Shown: piece after piece, positions 1 to 8,161 of the stretch
How the letters are laid out: each line of letters starts with the position of its first letter
Position numbering within the stretch: position 1 is the first letter of the stretch
From: CBDUQN01 sp965369375
GTDB lineage: Bacteria > Krumholzibacteriota > Krumholzibacteriia > Krumholzibacteriales > Krumholzibacteriaceae
DNA length: 23,765 nt
Assembly (NCBI GenBank): GCA_965369375.1
Contig: CBDUQN010000048.1
Location: forward strand, 1-23,765
Reading direction: 5' to 3'
Made by a program: the position numbers and the translations under genes
Notes under the pieces: model-generated
What the model was told of the DNA's origin: nothing
The model's input: only the letters and a program-made list of their open reading frames with translations
Databases searched by the model: none

Positions 1-437
1 GTTAAACGTTCGATAAAAATATAAACATTCGTCCATTCAAATCCAATCAACAGATAGACGCTGATGGCGGCGAAGAGCATGTTCGCCGTTACGCGTTTTG
101 CCCTGAGAAGGTACCTGAGTAGGTTAAGAATTATATAACCAAAGAATATGATACTGAGCAGCGGCCCGAGGAAAAGAAACTCGACTTTTTCCGCAAACAT
201 ATTTATCCAATGAACCACGATGTAAGGAATTCCGATGATGAGCGCCGTAACAAATGTGCGCCTTCGATCGAGCTCTGCATAGAGGGCTGAAAAGAGCAGC
301 AGTGTAAATAGAATGCTCACTATAAAGACTGTCCCGGGATACCTTTCGAAAATGGGGCCTATTACAATAATGATGACCAGCAGGATAAAAAGGTAGAACC
401 ACCGGCGTTTCGGTTTCTTGGGTCGTTTCGAGCTCAT
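1..437 (-). CDS. Multi-span membrane protein, probable potassium channel family, N-terminal part (truncated by window edge)
   Basis: The minus-strand frame opens at the ATG at 437-435, preceded by a GAGGAG ribosome binding site, and runs without a stop off the left edge (145 codons). The protein starts with a basic stretch (SSKRPKKPKRR) and then shows about five hydrophobic segments, near residues 13-30, 37-55, 62-80, 87-112 and 116-140. The last one (VTANMLFAAISVYLLIGF) resembles the helix that precedes the selectivity filter in bacterial two-TM-pore potassium channel family proteins. The filter itself (TxGYGD type) would lie outside the window, so the function is an inference. The gene lies 71 bases downstream of the propeller-like gene on the same strand with no convincing terminator between them, so read-through is possible. 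It could instead be an unrelated integral membrane protein. Confidence 0.62.
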   Translation of the reverse strand, partial: MSSKRPKKPKRRWFYLFILLVIIIVIGPIFERYPGTVFIVSILFTLLLFSALYAELDRRRTFVTALIIGIPYIVVHWINMFAEKVEFLFLGPLLSIIFFGYIILNLLRYLLRAKRVTANMLFAAISVYLLIGFEWTNVYIFIERL

Positions 438-508
438 TTGCACTCCTCAAACGGTTCAGTGTAGCCCGATCACTGGCTTTCAGCCCTTACATATCCACAT
501 TCGCAGCA

Positions 509-2476
509 CTAACGCAGCAGGATCATCTTCTTAGATATGGTTTCTTTCCCCGCCTTCAGGCTATAGAAATAGATGCCGGAAGCAACCTGGTTGCCGTTCG
601 TGTCGAGTCCCACCCATTCGGCCCTATGCATGCCCTTCGACTCCTCTCCATCAACAAGTCGGCATATCTCCCTCCCGGTCGCGTCGTATACGCTCAGCGT
701 CACATGACACCGTTCGGGCAGGGTGTAACGAATCGACGTCGCTGGATTGAACGGGTTTGGATGGTTCTGATAGAGAGTGAGGGCGAGCGCCGGTGTTTCG
801 ATCGGTACCGTCTCGAAGAGTACCCTCCGGCCGTCCTTTTCGATGACATCGACACGGTAGCGGTACGAGCTGCCCGGGTCATACGCCGTGTCGCGGTAGA
901 AGAATGAGAGACCATCACGCTCGAGCCCCCCTTCCGGGAGCTCGACAAATGCACCGTCGGGCAAAGGAGCACGAAGAACACGGAATACAACACCTTCATC
1001 GATCTCGGAAAGGGTCCAGGTTAGCTCGATTGCGTTTTCGACAAAGTGCGCAGTGTGACTTTGAAGGAGGGTAGCAACAAAATCGCCCGCCGCCGTTATC
1101 CTCTGGCCGAAGATGTCGTTGTTCGCGTTTCGGTCGTCGTTCCAGACGATTATCGCGCCGCCGTTACCGTCCGAGCAAATCTGCTGTTCAATCTGCGATC
1201 GCAAAGCCTTGCAGATAGAATCGCCCTGAGCGGTCCAGAGGATATTGCCGAGCGAATCGACGTGCTGTGCGAAGATGTCGTTCCCGGTAACAGCGATGTC
1301 GCGGCTGTCCCGCCACGTGATGATCGCGCCGCTCTCTCCATCAGAAACGATTTTTGGTAAATGCACTGCCGGACCCAAGCTATCACAGATAGCTACACCC
1401 TGCGCATCCCACTTGATGTTTCCCCAGCGGTCGATCCGCTGCGCGTAGCAGTCGTAATCGGAGACGCGGTTGTCCTTCCAGGTGAAAATCGCGCCGCCGT
1501 CGCCGTCTGAGCAGATATCGATCTCACCCTGCCATTCACTGTTTGTGTAAACACCAAGACCGTCGGTACCCCAGAGCGCGTTTCCGAGCGAATCGACTTT
1601 CTGCCCGTATACATCGTAAAAGCTACCACTGCGGTAATCCTGCCAGGCGACGATCGCGCCGAATTCACCATCCGGTATGATTACCGGATCATATTGATTT
1701 CCGGCCACCGAACAGATGACTTTCCCGTTCGTCCCCCAGAGCTGCGTGCCGTTCGGTCGTATCTTCTGCACGTAAATATCGCCACTGCCCGCTCCGCCTG
1801 AACGGTAATCCGCCCAGGCAATAATTGCACCGCCCTTGCCATCAAGCGCAATAGCGGGATCATGCTGGATCATGTCTGCCGTGCAGATCGCCTCACCGTC
1901 GGCGGTCCATCCGGGATTGCCGCTCGCATCGATCCTCTGCGCATAAATATCAGTCAATGTGGATACTCTGGCATCCGTCCATGCGACAATGCATCCGCCG
2001 GTGCCGTCAGCGCAGATCATCTGCTCATTCTGGTTCTCGGCCGCCATGCACACGGCGACGCCATTGGGAACCCAGAGCATCGCTCCGTCCGCCGTTATGC
2101 GCTGGGCGTAGATGTCCCGGTATGGATGCGGGCGACCGTCCTGCCAAACGATGACGGCCCCGCCGAATCCGTCGGGTGCTATCTGCGATCCATACTGATT
2201 GTAACTGAATGTGCAGACTCCGACACCGTTATCGGTCCACAACGGCAGTCCACGCGCGTTGACACGCTGCGCATAGATATCCCGGTAGTTGCGCGTGTCT
2301 TCCCAGACGATAATCGCGCCGCCGGCTCCATCCGTGCAGAGCTGCGGAGACTCCTGATCACTCCCTTCAATGCAGATCGGCCCGCCGTTCTGCTCCCAGC
2401 CGGCCGCTAACGATACGGCACCTATCACCAGCGCTATAAAAATCAGACTCGCAACACAGTTAGCTTTATTAAGCAT
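509..2476 (-). CDS. Secreted eight-repeat (probable beta-propeller) protein with Fn3-like domain and C-terminal sorting tail (paralogue A)
   Basis: The protein is 655 residues. Residues 1-25 are a signal peptide (MLNKANCVASLIF... ending SLAA). Residues 26-466 hold eight tandem repeats of 53-58 residues with the consensus LWxxNGxxIC...DGxGGAIIxWxDxR...DIYAQRIDxxGN. Residues about 467-563 look like a fibronectin type III-like domain. Residues 564-655 form a FlgD-Ig/type-A sorting tail (QNHPNPFNPATS, VYDATGRE, ASGIYFYSLKAG, KKMILLR). The start at 2476 was chosen because a GGGGGAGAG site lies just upstream and a signal peptide follows at once; the frame stays open for 85 more codons upstream, but that part is charged, crosses the divergent promoter and has no such support. 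Eight repeats suggest an eight-bladed propeller, probably binding a ligand or partner outside the cell; the target is unknown. It is a paralogue of the gene at 4349-6793. It is probably exported through a type IX-like system, judged from the tail only. Confidence 0.85.
   Translation of the reverse strand: MLNKANCVASLIFIALVIGAVSLAAGWEQNGGPICIEGSDQESPQLCTDGAGGAIIVWEDTRNYRDIYAQRVNARGLPLWTDNGVGVCTFSYNQYGSQIAPDGFGGAVIVWQDGRPHPYRDIYAQRITADGAMLWVPNGVAVCMAAENQNEQMICADGTGGCIVAWTDARVSTLTDIYAQRIDASGNPGWTADGEAICTADMIQHDPAIALDGKGGAIIAWADYRSGGAGSGDIYVQKIRPNGTQLWGTNGKVICSVAGNQYDPVIIPDGEFGAIVAWQDYRSGSFYDVYGQKVDSLGNALWGTDGLGVYTNSEWQGEIDICSDGDGGAIFTWKDNRVSDYDCYAQRIDRWGNIKWDAQGVAICDSLGPAVHLPKIVSDGESGAIITWRDSRDIAVTGNDIFAQHVDSLGNILWTAQGDSICKALRSQIEQQICSDGNGGAIIVWNDDRNANNDIFGQRITAAGDFVATLLQSHTAHFVENAIELTWTLSEIDEGVVFRVLRAPLPDGAFVELPEGGLERDGLSFFYRDTAYDPGSSYRYRVDVIEKDGRRVLFETVPIETPALALTLYQNHPNPFNPATSIRYTLPERCHVTLSVYDATGREICRLVDGEESKGMHRAEWVGLDTNGNQVASGIYFYSLKAGKETISKKMILLR
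1079..2401 (-). repeat. Eight tandem propeller-type repeats encoded in paralogue A
   Basis: Eight coding repeats of about 159-174 bases correspond to protein residues 26-78, 79-133, 134-188, 189-245, 246-300, 301-354, 355-412 and 413-466. Each carries the core GGAIIxWxDxR followed by DIYAQR. Repeats 5-7 are the most diverged (repeat 6 has Tyr where the others have Cys in the GxxIC strand). At the DNA level the most conserved stretch encodes DIYAQR, visible on the plus strand as recurrent CGCTGCGCRTA. Confidence 0.85.
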
Positions 2477-2537
2477 AACCACTCTCCCCCTTTCGATTTT
2501 CACAGACTTCCAGCCTCGTATCTGATGATTCGGGAAG

Positions 2538-2565
2538 AGCATAGCATACCTCCTGCGACATTCAA
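2538..2565 (-). promoter_or_regulatory. Weak candidate promoter for paralogue A
   Basis: On the minus strand, TTGAAT (2565-2560) is followed after 16 bases by TATGCT (2543-2538), each matching the sigma70 consensus at four of six positions. It would give a leader of about 55-60 bases before the ATG at 2476. The match is poor and the call is tentative. Confidence 0.25.
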
Positions 2566-2582
2566 AGGAGAGATTGGGATCC

Positions 2583-2611
2583 TTGACGTGCCGCACAAGA
2601 TAGTGTATAAT
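2583..2611 (+). promoter_or_regulatory. Strong sigma70-type promoter for the plus-strand secreted protein
   Basis: The -35 element TTGACG (2583-2588) and a perfect -10 element TATAAT (2606-2611) are separated by exactly 17 bases. Transcription would start near 2618, about 40 bases upstream of the AGGGGGG site of the following gene. This placement also constrains where that gene's start codon can be. Confidence 0.8.
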
Positions 2612-2656
2612 AATACGTAACAACAGATTATAAGGGTCTGACAAAAGGGGGGCATC

Positions 2657-4336
2657 ATTAGAGGAGCCACCTTCCCCTTTCTCGGACTGATCGGCCTCTT
2701 CGTCCTGGCGCTTGCGGTCAGCCCGGTACATACAAAAGCAAACAACCTCGACCGCGATAGAGATCCGGTCCTGTTGAACGGTTCGGATCTATCGTATTTG
2801 GCTGGCAGGGACCCGGCGAAAATAGTCGCCTTTCGATACGACGGATCGTGGGTGCAGATACCCGTCCAGATCGACGAGAAGAAGATCGTCGACTGGGGCA
2901 CGATCTATAACATGGAACCCTGGGGATTCACCCTTCCAGCGTATGCAGACACATCGACGTTCACCGGTGCCGATCCCGACACGACCTTCGACGCAGACGA
3001 CGAACTCGTCTTCATGGCAAAGAGCGCCGGCTCTCAGGCGGCCGGCATCGCAGAACCCCCGGGAACCATCGCCGGCAGCGGTATCGAGCTCTTGATAACA
3101 GATCCTATCGGTACCGGAACAGCATACGTTTATCTCTTTGAAAGTGACGGAACGCTGGCGCCCGGCGCCGGAGCCGATTCGATCGCCTATGACTTTAACC
3201 TACTCTCGGGTTACTACAAGACCACCTATAACACGCAGACGGGACCAAATCCCGAAAATTCATATATAACAACTTCAGCCTATGTAGTGTACTTCGCAGA
3301 CAGATGGATCAGAGACGAGACACGCGTAACAAAGGGCGGCGCAACGGGCGTTGATATGCTCGATCGCCATAAAAATCTCTTTGGGCTGGGTAACTGCGGG
3401 CGCTCGGAGGACACCTTCAGCGCAGGGGAGGGGGCGTTTATCGTGAATCGCACCGGACCTGTTCGCGCTCTGCGCGGCTACTGCGGGTGCAACAGCGGCC
3501 CCATGACACACAGAATCCATGCATTCTACGAGGAACGCGAAGACCTGACAACCTACCTCCGCGTTCATGCGATATCGGGCATGATGGATTATTTCGACTA
3601 CTCACCCAACGCCGACAGCATGATCTACCGAAACAGCCTGAACCAGAGCGGCGTCCTCGTCGACGGTGTGCCGGACGTTGTTACCAGCGGTGCGATAATC
3701 TGGGAGATGATCACAGGCAACCAGGGAACACTCGCTATAACGCCGTCGATATTTACGGACATTCCGGATTTCACATACACGAGCTACTACTCCGACGACG
3801 AGAACCCTCCCGTGACTCAGTGCACCGGTGACGATTACGAATACGGCGCGAGCGGACTCTGGATCGATCACGGCATACCGAATACCGATCCCTACCTCGG
3901 CACGCATTATATATTCGAGGCTTCGAGGATCATGACGTACGGTCCGCCGAACGAGGACCTCAGCTCCGCCCTCGCAAGAACGGAAGAAGCCAACAATCCG
4001 CTCGAAGTCGACGCTTCACCATACAGTCCGGTAACGGCTGTCGAGGATTACGATGGTATTCCGGGAGCCGGCGATCTGATCGGCCTCTCGCTGTGGCCGA
4101 ATCCCGCGGGACAAAACGTGAGTATCCGCTTTGAAATGAGAAGCAGGGGCCCGATTACAATTGATCTCTATGACGTGACCGGGCGTTTGGTCAAGACGCT
4201 CGCAGAAGGGGTCTGGGGCGCTGGTGGGAATGATATCTCGAGCGATCTCTCGAAATTACCAGTAGGCGTCTATTTCATTCGAGCCATTGGTCCGAGGGGC
4301 GCCGCGCAGACGTCACGTATCGTAATACTCCGTTGA
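2657..4336 (+). CDS. Secreted protein of unknown function with C-terminal sorting tail; apparent ATT start codon
   Basis: The frame ends at TGA 4334-4336. The first ordinary start in frame is TTG at 2774, but 39 codons upstream of it encode a clean signal peptide (MRGATFPFLGLIGLFVLALA... ending HTKA at about residue 28 if ATT is read as Met). Just before it lies AAAAGGGGGG (2643-2652), about four bases from ATT 2657 (ATC 2654 is the alternative). No ATG, GTG or TTG occurs in frame between the in-frame TGA upstream and 2774. The product would be 559 residues. The mature part has a segment starting NGSDLSYLAGRDPAKIVAF followed by WVQIPVQID, many Asp/Gly/Tyr residues, and a Cys pair region (GYCGCNSG). 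It ends in a FlgD-like tail (SLWPNPAGQNVSIRFE, YDVTGRLVKTL, GVYFIRA, SRIVILR). I do not recognise the central domain. It is transcribed from the promoter at 2583-2611 and converges on paralogue B with 12 bases between stops. Confidence 0.78.
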   Translation: MRGATFPFLGLIGLFVLALAVSPVHTKANNLDRDRDPVLLNGSDLSYLAGRDPAKIVAFRYDGSWVQIPVQIDEKKIVDWGTIYNMEPWGFTLPAYADTSTFTGADPDTTFDADDELVFMAKSAGSQAAGIAEPPGTIAGSGIELLITDPIGTGTAYVYLFESDGTLAPGAGADSIAYDFNLLSGYYKTTYNTQTGPNPENSYITTSAYVVYFADRWIRDETRVTKGGATGVDMLDRHKNLFGLGNCGRSEDTFSAGEGAFIVNRTGPVRALRGYCGCNSGPMTHRIHAFYEEREDLTTYLRVHAISGMMDYFDYSPNADSMIYRNSLNQSGVLVDGVPDVVTSGAIIWEMITGNQGTLAITPSIFTDIPDFTYTSYYSDDENPPVTQCTGDDYEYGASGLWIDHGIPNTDPYLGTHYIFEASRIMTYGPPNEDLSSALARTEEANNPLEVDASPYSPVTAVEDYDGIPGAGDLIGLSLWPNPAGQNVSIRFEMRSRGPITIDLYDVTGRLVKTLAEGVWGAGGNDISSDLSKLPVGVYFIRAIGPRGAAQTSRIVILR

Positions 4337-4348
4337 TCGATCCGGCAC

Positions 4349-6793
4349 TCAGCGCAGAAGCACCATTTTCCTGGTCTGCACATGGCTGCCGGCGACCAGC
4401 TTGTAGAAATAGACCCCACTCGCCACTTCCCTGCCGTTACTGTCCCTTCCATCCCATGTCTCGTTATACACGCCCGCTTCCCGGTTACTATCGACGAGTT
4501 CCCGCACGGTACGGCCCGCCGCGTCGAAGACGCGAAGTGACACAAACGCGGATTCGCTGAGCCCGAAGCTGATCGTCGTGACCGGATTGAAGGGGTTGGG
4601 ATAGTTTTGCTCGAGATACGTGGCAAGCGGCACGTCGGGAGTGTCATCTCCTGTTACTCCTTCAGGCGAGAGCACTGCGTAAGGGCTTTCGTTGCCGTGG
4701 ATGTCGATGGCCGAAACCTTGTAGTAGTATCCGCTGTCCCAACGCCAGTCACCGTCGAAGGTAGTCGTATCGGGGAGACAGATAAGGAGATTTCCGGAGC
4801 CGGGAACGAAATCATCACTCGTGCCGCGATAGACGTTGTAATGCGAGACGTCGATTTCGGTATTCGGGCCCCAGCTGATATCGAGTCCTTCCGGCACGAA
4901 GCTCTGCTCGCCCGTGAGCGCCATCGGTGCGCAGGGAGCGAGATTGTCGACCGAGTAGCCGCTGTCGGGCGCCGAGTCCCAGTACACGAATGGATCGGAA
5001 GTATGTGCGGATACAAAGAAATACTCCATGGCGGGATTGCCCGCCATCGAATCATTCTTTGTCGCTGTTGAATAGGCGTAGTGTTCGAGGAAGTGTGCGT
5101 CCATATTGCCTACCCACTCCCAGTAGTACGTTGCGCTTCCAAAGACGCTTTTTCGAACAGCCGGTCCGGCGAAACCTTCGCTCACATCGACGACATCGGC
5201 AATCCGATATTCGCCATTGATCAAGGTCATGGCTTCGGAACCGGTGAGGCTTCTCCATACCGAATAGTGCGTAATGTCCCCGTCGGCATAATTGTCGAGT
5301 TGTGAAGCATCCCAGCGTACCGTCACCTCGCCGCCCTGATCTGCCGGCACATCCTCGACATCGCTCAGCAGCGGACTCGGGTACCCCCAGTAACCGTTTC
5401 GCTCGACACGCTGCGCGTAGATATCGTAATTACCGTTTGCGGAGCGCTCGTCGGCCCAGACGACGAAGCAACCGCCCACACCATCGGCGAGAAGTTCAGG
5501 CGTCGTCTGCTGCTTGATGGCATCGCATACCATGACTCCGTTCGTTGTCCAGAGATCGTTCCCGTCTTCGTCGACGCGCTGCACGTAGACATCGGCATAT
5601 GCCGTCCGGCCGTCAATCCAGGAGAATATCACACCGCCGGTGCCATCCGAAACGGCGTCCCAAACGGACTCGTCTCCCGCTTCATCGACGATCTTGATTC
5701 CATTGGCAGCCCACGCGGGAATTCCGAAGGAATTAACACGCTGGGCATAGAGCTCGTAACGGTCGATTGCGACTCGCTGATCACGCCATGCAAAGAAGGC
5801 TCCGTAGACTCCATTGCCGAGCACCACGGGATAATTCTGATGATTGGCTGCGGTGCACACCGTAATGCCGTTTGCGATCCATCTCGTGCTGCCGGAATTC
5901 TGGATCCACTGCGCGAATATATCGGCGTCACCATTGCGCGTATCCGACCAGGCGATTACGGCGCCGCCGAGCCCATCTGGAGCAACGACGGGATCGCTTT
6001 GACTCGTACCCTCCCAGCAGATTGCATTTCCGTTGAGCGCCCACTTCGTCGTCCCCGACGAATCGACACGCTGCGCATAGATGTCGGTGGTCGTCATGGG
6101 CCTGGTGTCCTTCCACACAACGATTGCGCCATGCTCGCCGTCGGTGACGATCTGCGGATGCTCCTGCCAGTACGATTCCGTGCAGAGAGCGACACCCTGG
6201 CTCGTCCAGAGCGTGTTACCGTCCCCGTCGATACGCTGCGCGTAGATATCGTAATTGTTTGCGTTGCGATAATCCTGCCAGGTGATGATCGCGCCGCCGA
6301 GACCGTCTGATACTACCTCCGGGTATTGCTGATGCCATACAGTATCGCACACGGCGATACCGTTTGTTGTCCAGAGCTCATTCCCATTTGCATCGACACG
6401 CTGAGCGTATACATCGACATGAGAAGCGGTACGATAATCTGCCCAGACGAGGATCGCCCCACCGGCGCCGTCGGAGCAGATCTTCGGATACCCCTGATCA
6501 TCCGATGCGAGGCAGACCTCCACTCCATCGGTCGTCCAGAGGACGTTACCAAAAGCGTCGATCCGCTGCGCATAGACATCACCTTTGAGAAACATCCCCT
6601 CCGGCGTGCGGTAGTCATTCCACGTCATGATCACCCCACCGGCACCATCGGAACAGATCCGAGGATAACTCTGGCTGTACGGCTGGACACAGATCGGCGA
6701 CCCGTTCTGCACCCACTGCGCCTCCACCGAGATCGTCCCCACGATCAGCGCGACAACCAGAATCAGGGCAAACGAAATAGCGTACCGTTTCAT
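4349..6793 (-). CDS. Secreted eight-repeat (probable beta-propeller) protein with two Fn3-like domains and C-terminal sorting tail (paralogue B)
   Basis: The protein is 814 residues. The ATG at 6793 follows an ideal AAGGAGGAG site. Residues 1-25 are a signal peptide (MKRYAISFALILVVALIVG... ending SVEA). Residues 26-469 contain eight repeats of 54-59 residues of the same type as paralogue A (LWTTNGxxVC...DGxGGAIIxWxDxR...DIYAQRVD). Residues about 470-722 hold two fibronectin III-like segments (HYSVWRS and HYNVYRG are typical strand motifs) around a Tyr/Trp-rich insertion. Residues 723-814 are a 92-residue sorting tail (QNYPNPFNPVTT, VFDAAGRTVREL, ASGVYFYKLVAG, RKMVLLR), the same length as in paralogue A. 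The linker between repeats and tail is longer than in A, which accounts for the size difference. Likely an extracellular or surface-attached binding protein; the ligand is unknown. Confidence 0.87.
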   Translation of the reverse strand: MKRYAISFALILVVALIVGTISVEAQWVQNGSPICVQPYSQSYPRICSDGAGGVIMTWNDYRTPEGMFLKGDVYAQRIDAFGNVLWTTDGVEVCLASDDQGYPKICSDGAGGAILVWADYRTASHVDVYAQRVDANGNELWTTNGIAVCDTVWHQQYPEVVSDGLGGAIITWQDYRNANNYDIYAQRIDGDGNTLWTSQGVALCTESYWQEHPQIVTDGEHGAIVVWKDTRPMTTTDIYAQRVDSSGTTKWALNGNAICWEGTSQSDPVVAPDGLGGAVIAWSDTRNGDADIFAQWIQNSGSTRWIANGITVCTAANHQNYPVVLGNGVYGAFFAWRDQRVAIDRYELYAQRVNSFGIPAWAANGIKIVDEAGDESVWDAVSDGTGGVIFSWIDGRTAYADVYVQRVDEDGNDLWTTNGVMVCDAIKQQTTPELLADGVGGCFVVWADERSANGNYDIYAQRVERNGYWGYPSPLLSDVEDVPADQGGEVTVRWDASQLDNYADGDITHYSVWRSLTGSEAMTLINGEYRIADVVDVSEGFAGPAVRKSVFGSATYYWEWVGNMDAHFLEHYAYSTATKNDSMAGNPAMEYFFVSAHTSDPFVYWDSAPDSGYSVDNLAPCAPMALTGEQSFVPEGLDISWGPNTEIDVSHYNVYRGTSDDFVPGSGNLLICLPDTTTFDGDWRWDSGYYYKVSAIDIHGNESPYAVLSPEGVTGDDTPDVPLATYLEQNYPNPFNPVTTISFGLSESAFVSLRVFDAAGRTVRELVDSNREAGVYNETWDGRDSNGREVASGVYFYKLVAGSHVQTRKMVLLR
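5387..6718 (-). repeat. Eight tandem propeller-type repeats encoded in paralogue B
   Basis: The repeats correspond to residues 26-84, 85-139, 140-194, 195-249, 250-303, 304-359, 360-413 and 414-469. Repeats 1-4 and 8 are closest to consensus. Repeats 6 and 7 are diverged: repeat 6 has GNGVYGAFFAW in place of DGxGGAIIxW, and repeat 7 lacks the Cys. The number of repeats equals that of paralogue A. Confidence 0.87.
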
Positions 6794-6852
6794 GGTAACT
6801 CCTCCTTTTGAAGATCCTACCGATCGCTCAATGTTTTCAATTGTATGCGACT

Positions 6853-6881
6853 ATTTTATCACAAGTTACATGATTTTGCAA
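6853..6881 (-). promoter_or_regulatory. Candidate promoter for paralogue B
   Basis: On the minus strand, TTGCAA (6881-6876) is followed after 17 bases by TAAAAT (6858-6853), which differs from TATAAT at one position. Transcription would start near 6846 and give a leader of about 50 bases before the ATG at 6793. The -35 end touches the T-tract of the dinB terminator, so the two signals are packed end to end. Confidence 0.5.
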
Positions 6882-6932
6882 TAAAAGAATCTCCGGGGGG
6901 TGGGAATCTCCGGGGGGAAATTCCGGGAGATT
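6881..6932 (-). terminator. Rho-independent terminator after dinB, with a duplicated 3' arm
   Basis: Reading the minus strand, the arm AATCTCCCGG (6932-6923) can pair with CCGGAGATT at 6913-6905 or with a second copy of the same sequence at 6896-6888 (one C bulged in both cases). The second copy is followed at once by CTTTTAT (6887-6881), the U-rich tract expected of an intrinsic terminator. It sits 11 bases past the dinB stop codon. Confidence 0.65.
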
Positions 6933-6943
6933 TCAGGGCGAGA

Positions 6944-8158
6944 CTATTCCTCGAGGAGCGAGCCTCGTTTTACCGCGCCGCGGCCGAAGCGCCTGACGAT
7001 CTCATCCATTGCACGCTCGGCACGTCCCCATTTCTCGTCATCCGCGCCCGATTCCTTGAAGAGACCGAGCTGAGCCGGTGACTCAGCGGGCTCGAGCCCC
7101 GAAACACCGACACCGACGAGCCGCACCTTCGAGCGGAGATTGTATGCTTCGAGAAGCCTTGACGCCTCACGGTATATCGCCTTTTCCGATTGCGTCGGCC
7201 GCTCGAGCGTCACCCTCCTCGTGACAAGCCGAAAGTCCGAATGCTTGAGCTTTATCGTCACCGTCCTGCCGCAGAATCCCTTTTTTCTCATCGCCCGCCC
7301 GACGCGCTCGGCCTGCTTGAGCATGATCCTGCCCAGCTTTCTCGTATCTTTCGTATCTTCCATGAGCGTCTCTTCGGCGCTGATCGATTTCGGGGGCTCG
7401 TAGGGCACGACGCACGATCCGGTATCACCGCTGGAAATACTCCAGAGCCAGTCGCCGTATTTGCCGAACCGCTCCCGCAGCCAATCGGGCTCGTAACGAC
7501 GTATATCGGCGGCGTATCGTATCCCGATTTTTCTCAATTCCCCCTCGCTCTTTTCGCCGACACCGGGCACCTTGATGATGGGAAGGGTCGTGAGAAATTT
7601 CTTAACTTCTTCGGGAGAGATGATCGTCAAGCCGTCCGGCTTGTCCAGGTCGGATGCGACCTTCGCGAGCAGCTTGCTGATGGAAACGCCGATCGAACAG
7701 GTCAGCGAGGTCGATTCATGTATTCTCTCTTTGATGGTTCGTGCCGTGTGTCCGGGCGCACCGAAAAGCTTTTCCGTCCCCGTGAGATCGATATACGCCT
7801 CGTCGACCGATACCTGTTCGACGAGGGGGGAGAATTCCATGGGGATCGCCATCACCTTTCGCGACACTTCGACGTAGCGCCTCATCCTGCCTGGAAGAAA
7901 CACACCATGAGGGCATTTCTTTCTCGCCTGGAACATGGGCATCGCCGAGTGCACGCCGAATTTTCGCGCCTCGTAGCTGGCGGCGGAAACGACCCCCCGC
8001 TTCGAGGTGCCGCCCACGATTACGGGTTTTCCCTCGAGCCCGGGATTATCGAGAACCTCGACGGATGCGTAGAAGGCATCCATGTCTATGTGCGCGATGA
8101 TCCGGTATGCAGGGTCCCATTCTTTCATCGATTGATCATATACGCCTGCACGCGTCAT
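6944..8158 (-). CDS. dinB: DNA polymerase IV (Y-family translesion polymerase)
   Basis: The 404-residue protein carries all Y-family landmarks. HIDMDAFYASVE (residues 23-34) gives catalytic Asp25 and the steric-gate residue Tyr30; YEARKFGVHSAMPM (62-75) is the conserved finger-palm segment; SVDEAYIDLTG (117-127) holds catalytic Asp119 and Glu120; CSIGVSISKLLAKVASD is the usual palm motif, followed by a helix-hairpin-helix (VPGVGEKSEGEL). QLGLF at 363-367 matches the beta-clamp binding motif, but 37 more residues follow it. It copies damaged DNA with low fidelity. The ATG at 8158 lies three bases after the stop of the VOC gene, implying translational coupling; Met11 (8128) is an alternative start, and neither has a strong ribosome binding site. 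No LexA-like operator was recognised upstream. Confidence 0.95.
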   Translation of the reverse strand: MTRAGVYDQSMKEWDPAYRIIAHIDMDAFYASVEVLDNPGLEGKPVIVGGTSKRGVVSAASYEARKFGVHSAMPMFQARKKCPHGVFLPGRMRRYVEVSRKVMAIPMEFSPLVEQVSVDEAYIDLTGTEKLFGAPGHTARTIKERIHESTSLTCSIGVSISKLLAKVASDLDKPDGLTIISPEEVKKFLTTLPIIKVPGVGEKSEGELRKIGIRYAADIRRYEPDWLRERFGKYGDWLWSISSGDTGSCVVPYEPPKSISAEETLMEDTKDTRKLGRIMLKQAERVGRAMRKKGFCGRTVTIKLKHSDFRLVTRRVTLERPTQSEKAIYREASRLLEAYNLRSKVRLVGVGVSGLEPAESPAQLGLFKESGADDEKWGRAERAMDEIVRRFGRGAVKRGSLLEE

Positions 8159-8161
8159 TAC

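Noticed and set aside
124..450. A 108-codon minus-strand frame at the left end
   Set aside because: It is out of frame with the membrane protein at 1-437, has no domain character and lacks that gene's ribosome binding site.
1079..2401. Regular repeats of about 165 bases resembling a direct-repeat array
   Set aside because: They follow codon phase and protein repeats, vary in sequence, and lack conserved short repeats with unique spacers, so this is not a CRISPR array.
2477..2731. An 85-codon upstream extension of paralogue A
   Set aside because: The extension is charged, lacks a signal peptide, crosses the strong divergent promoter, and would hide the excellent ribosome binding site and signal peptide at 2476.
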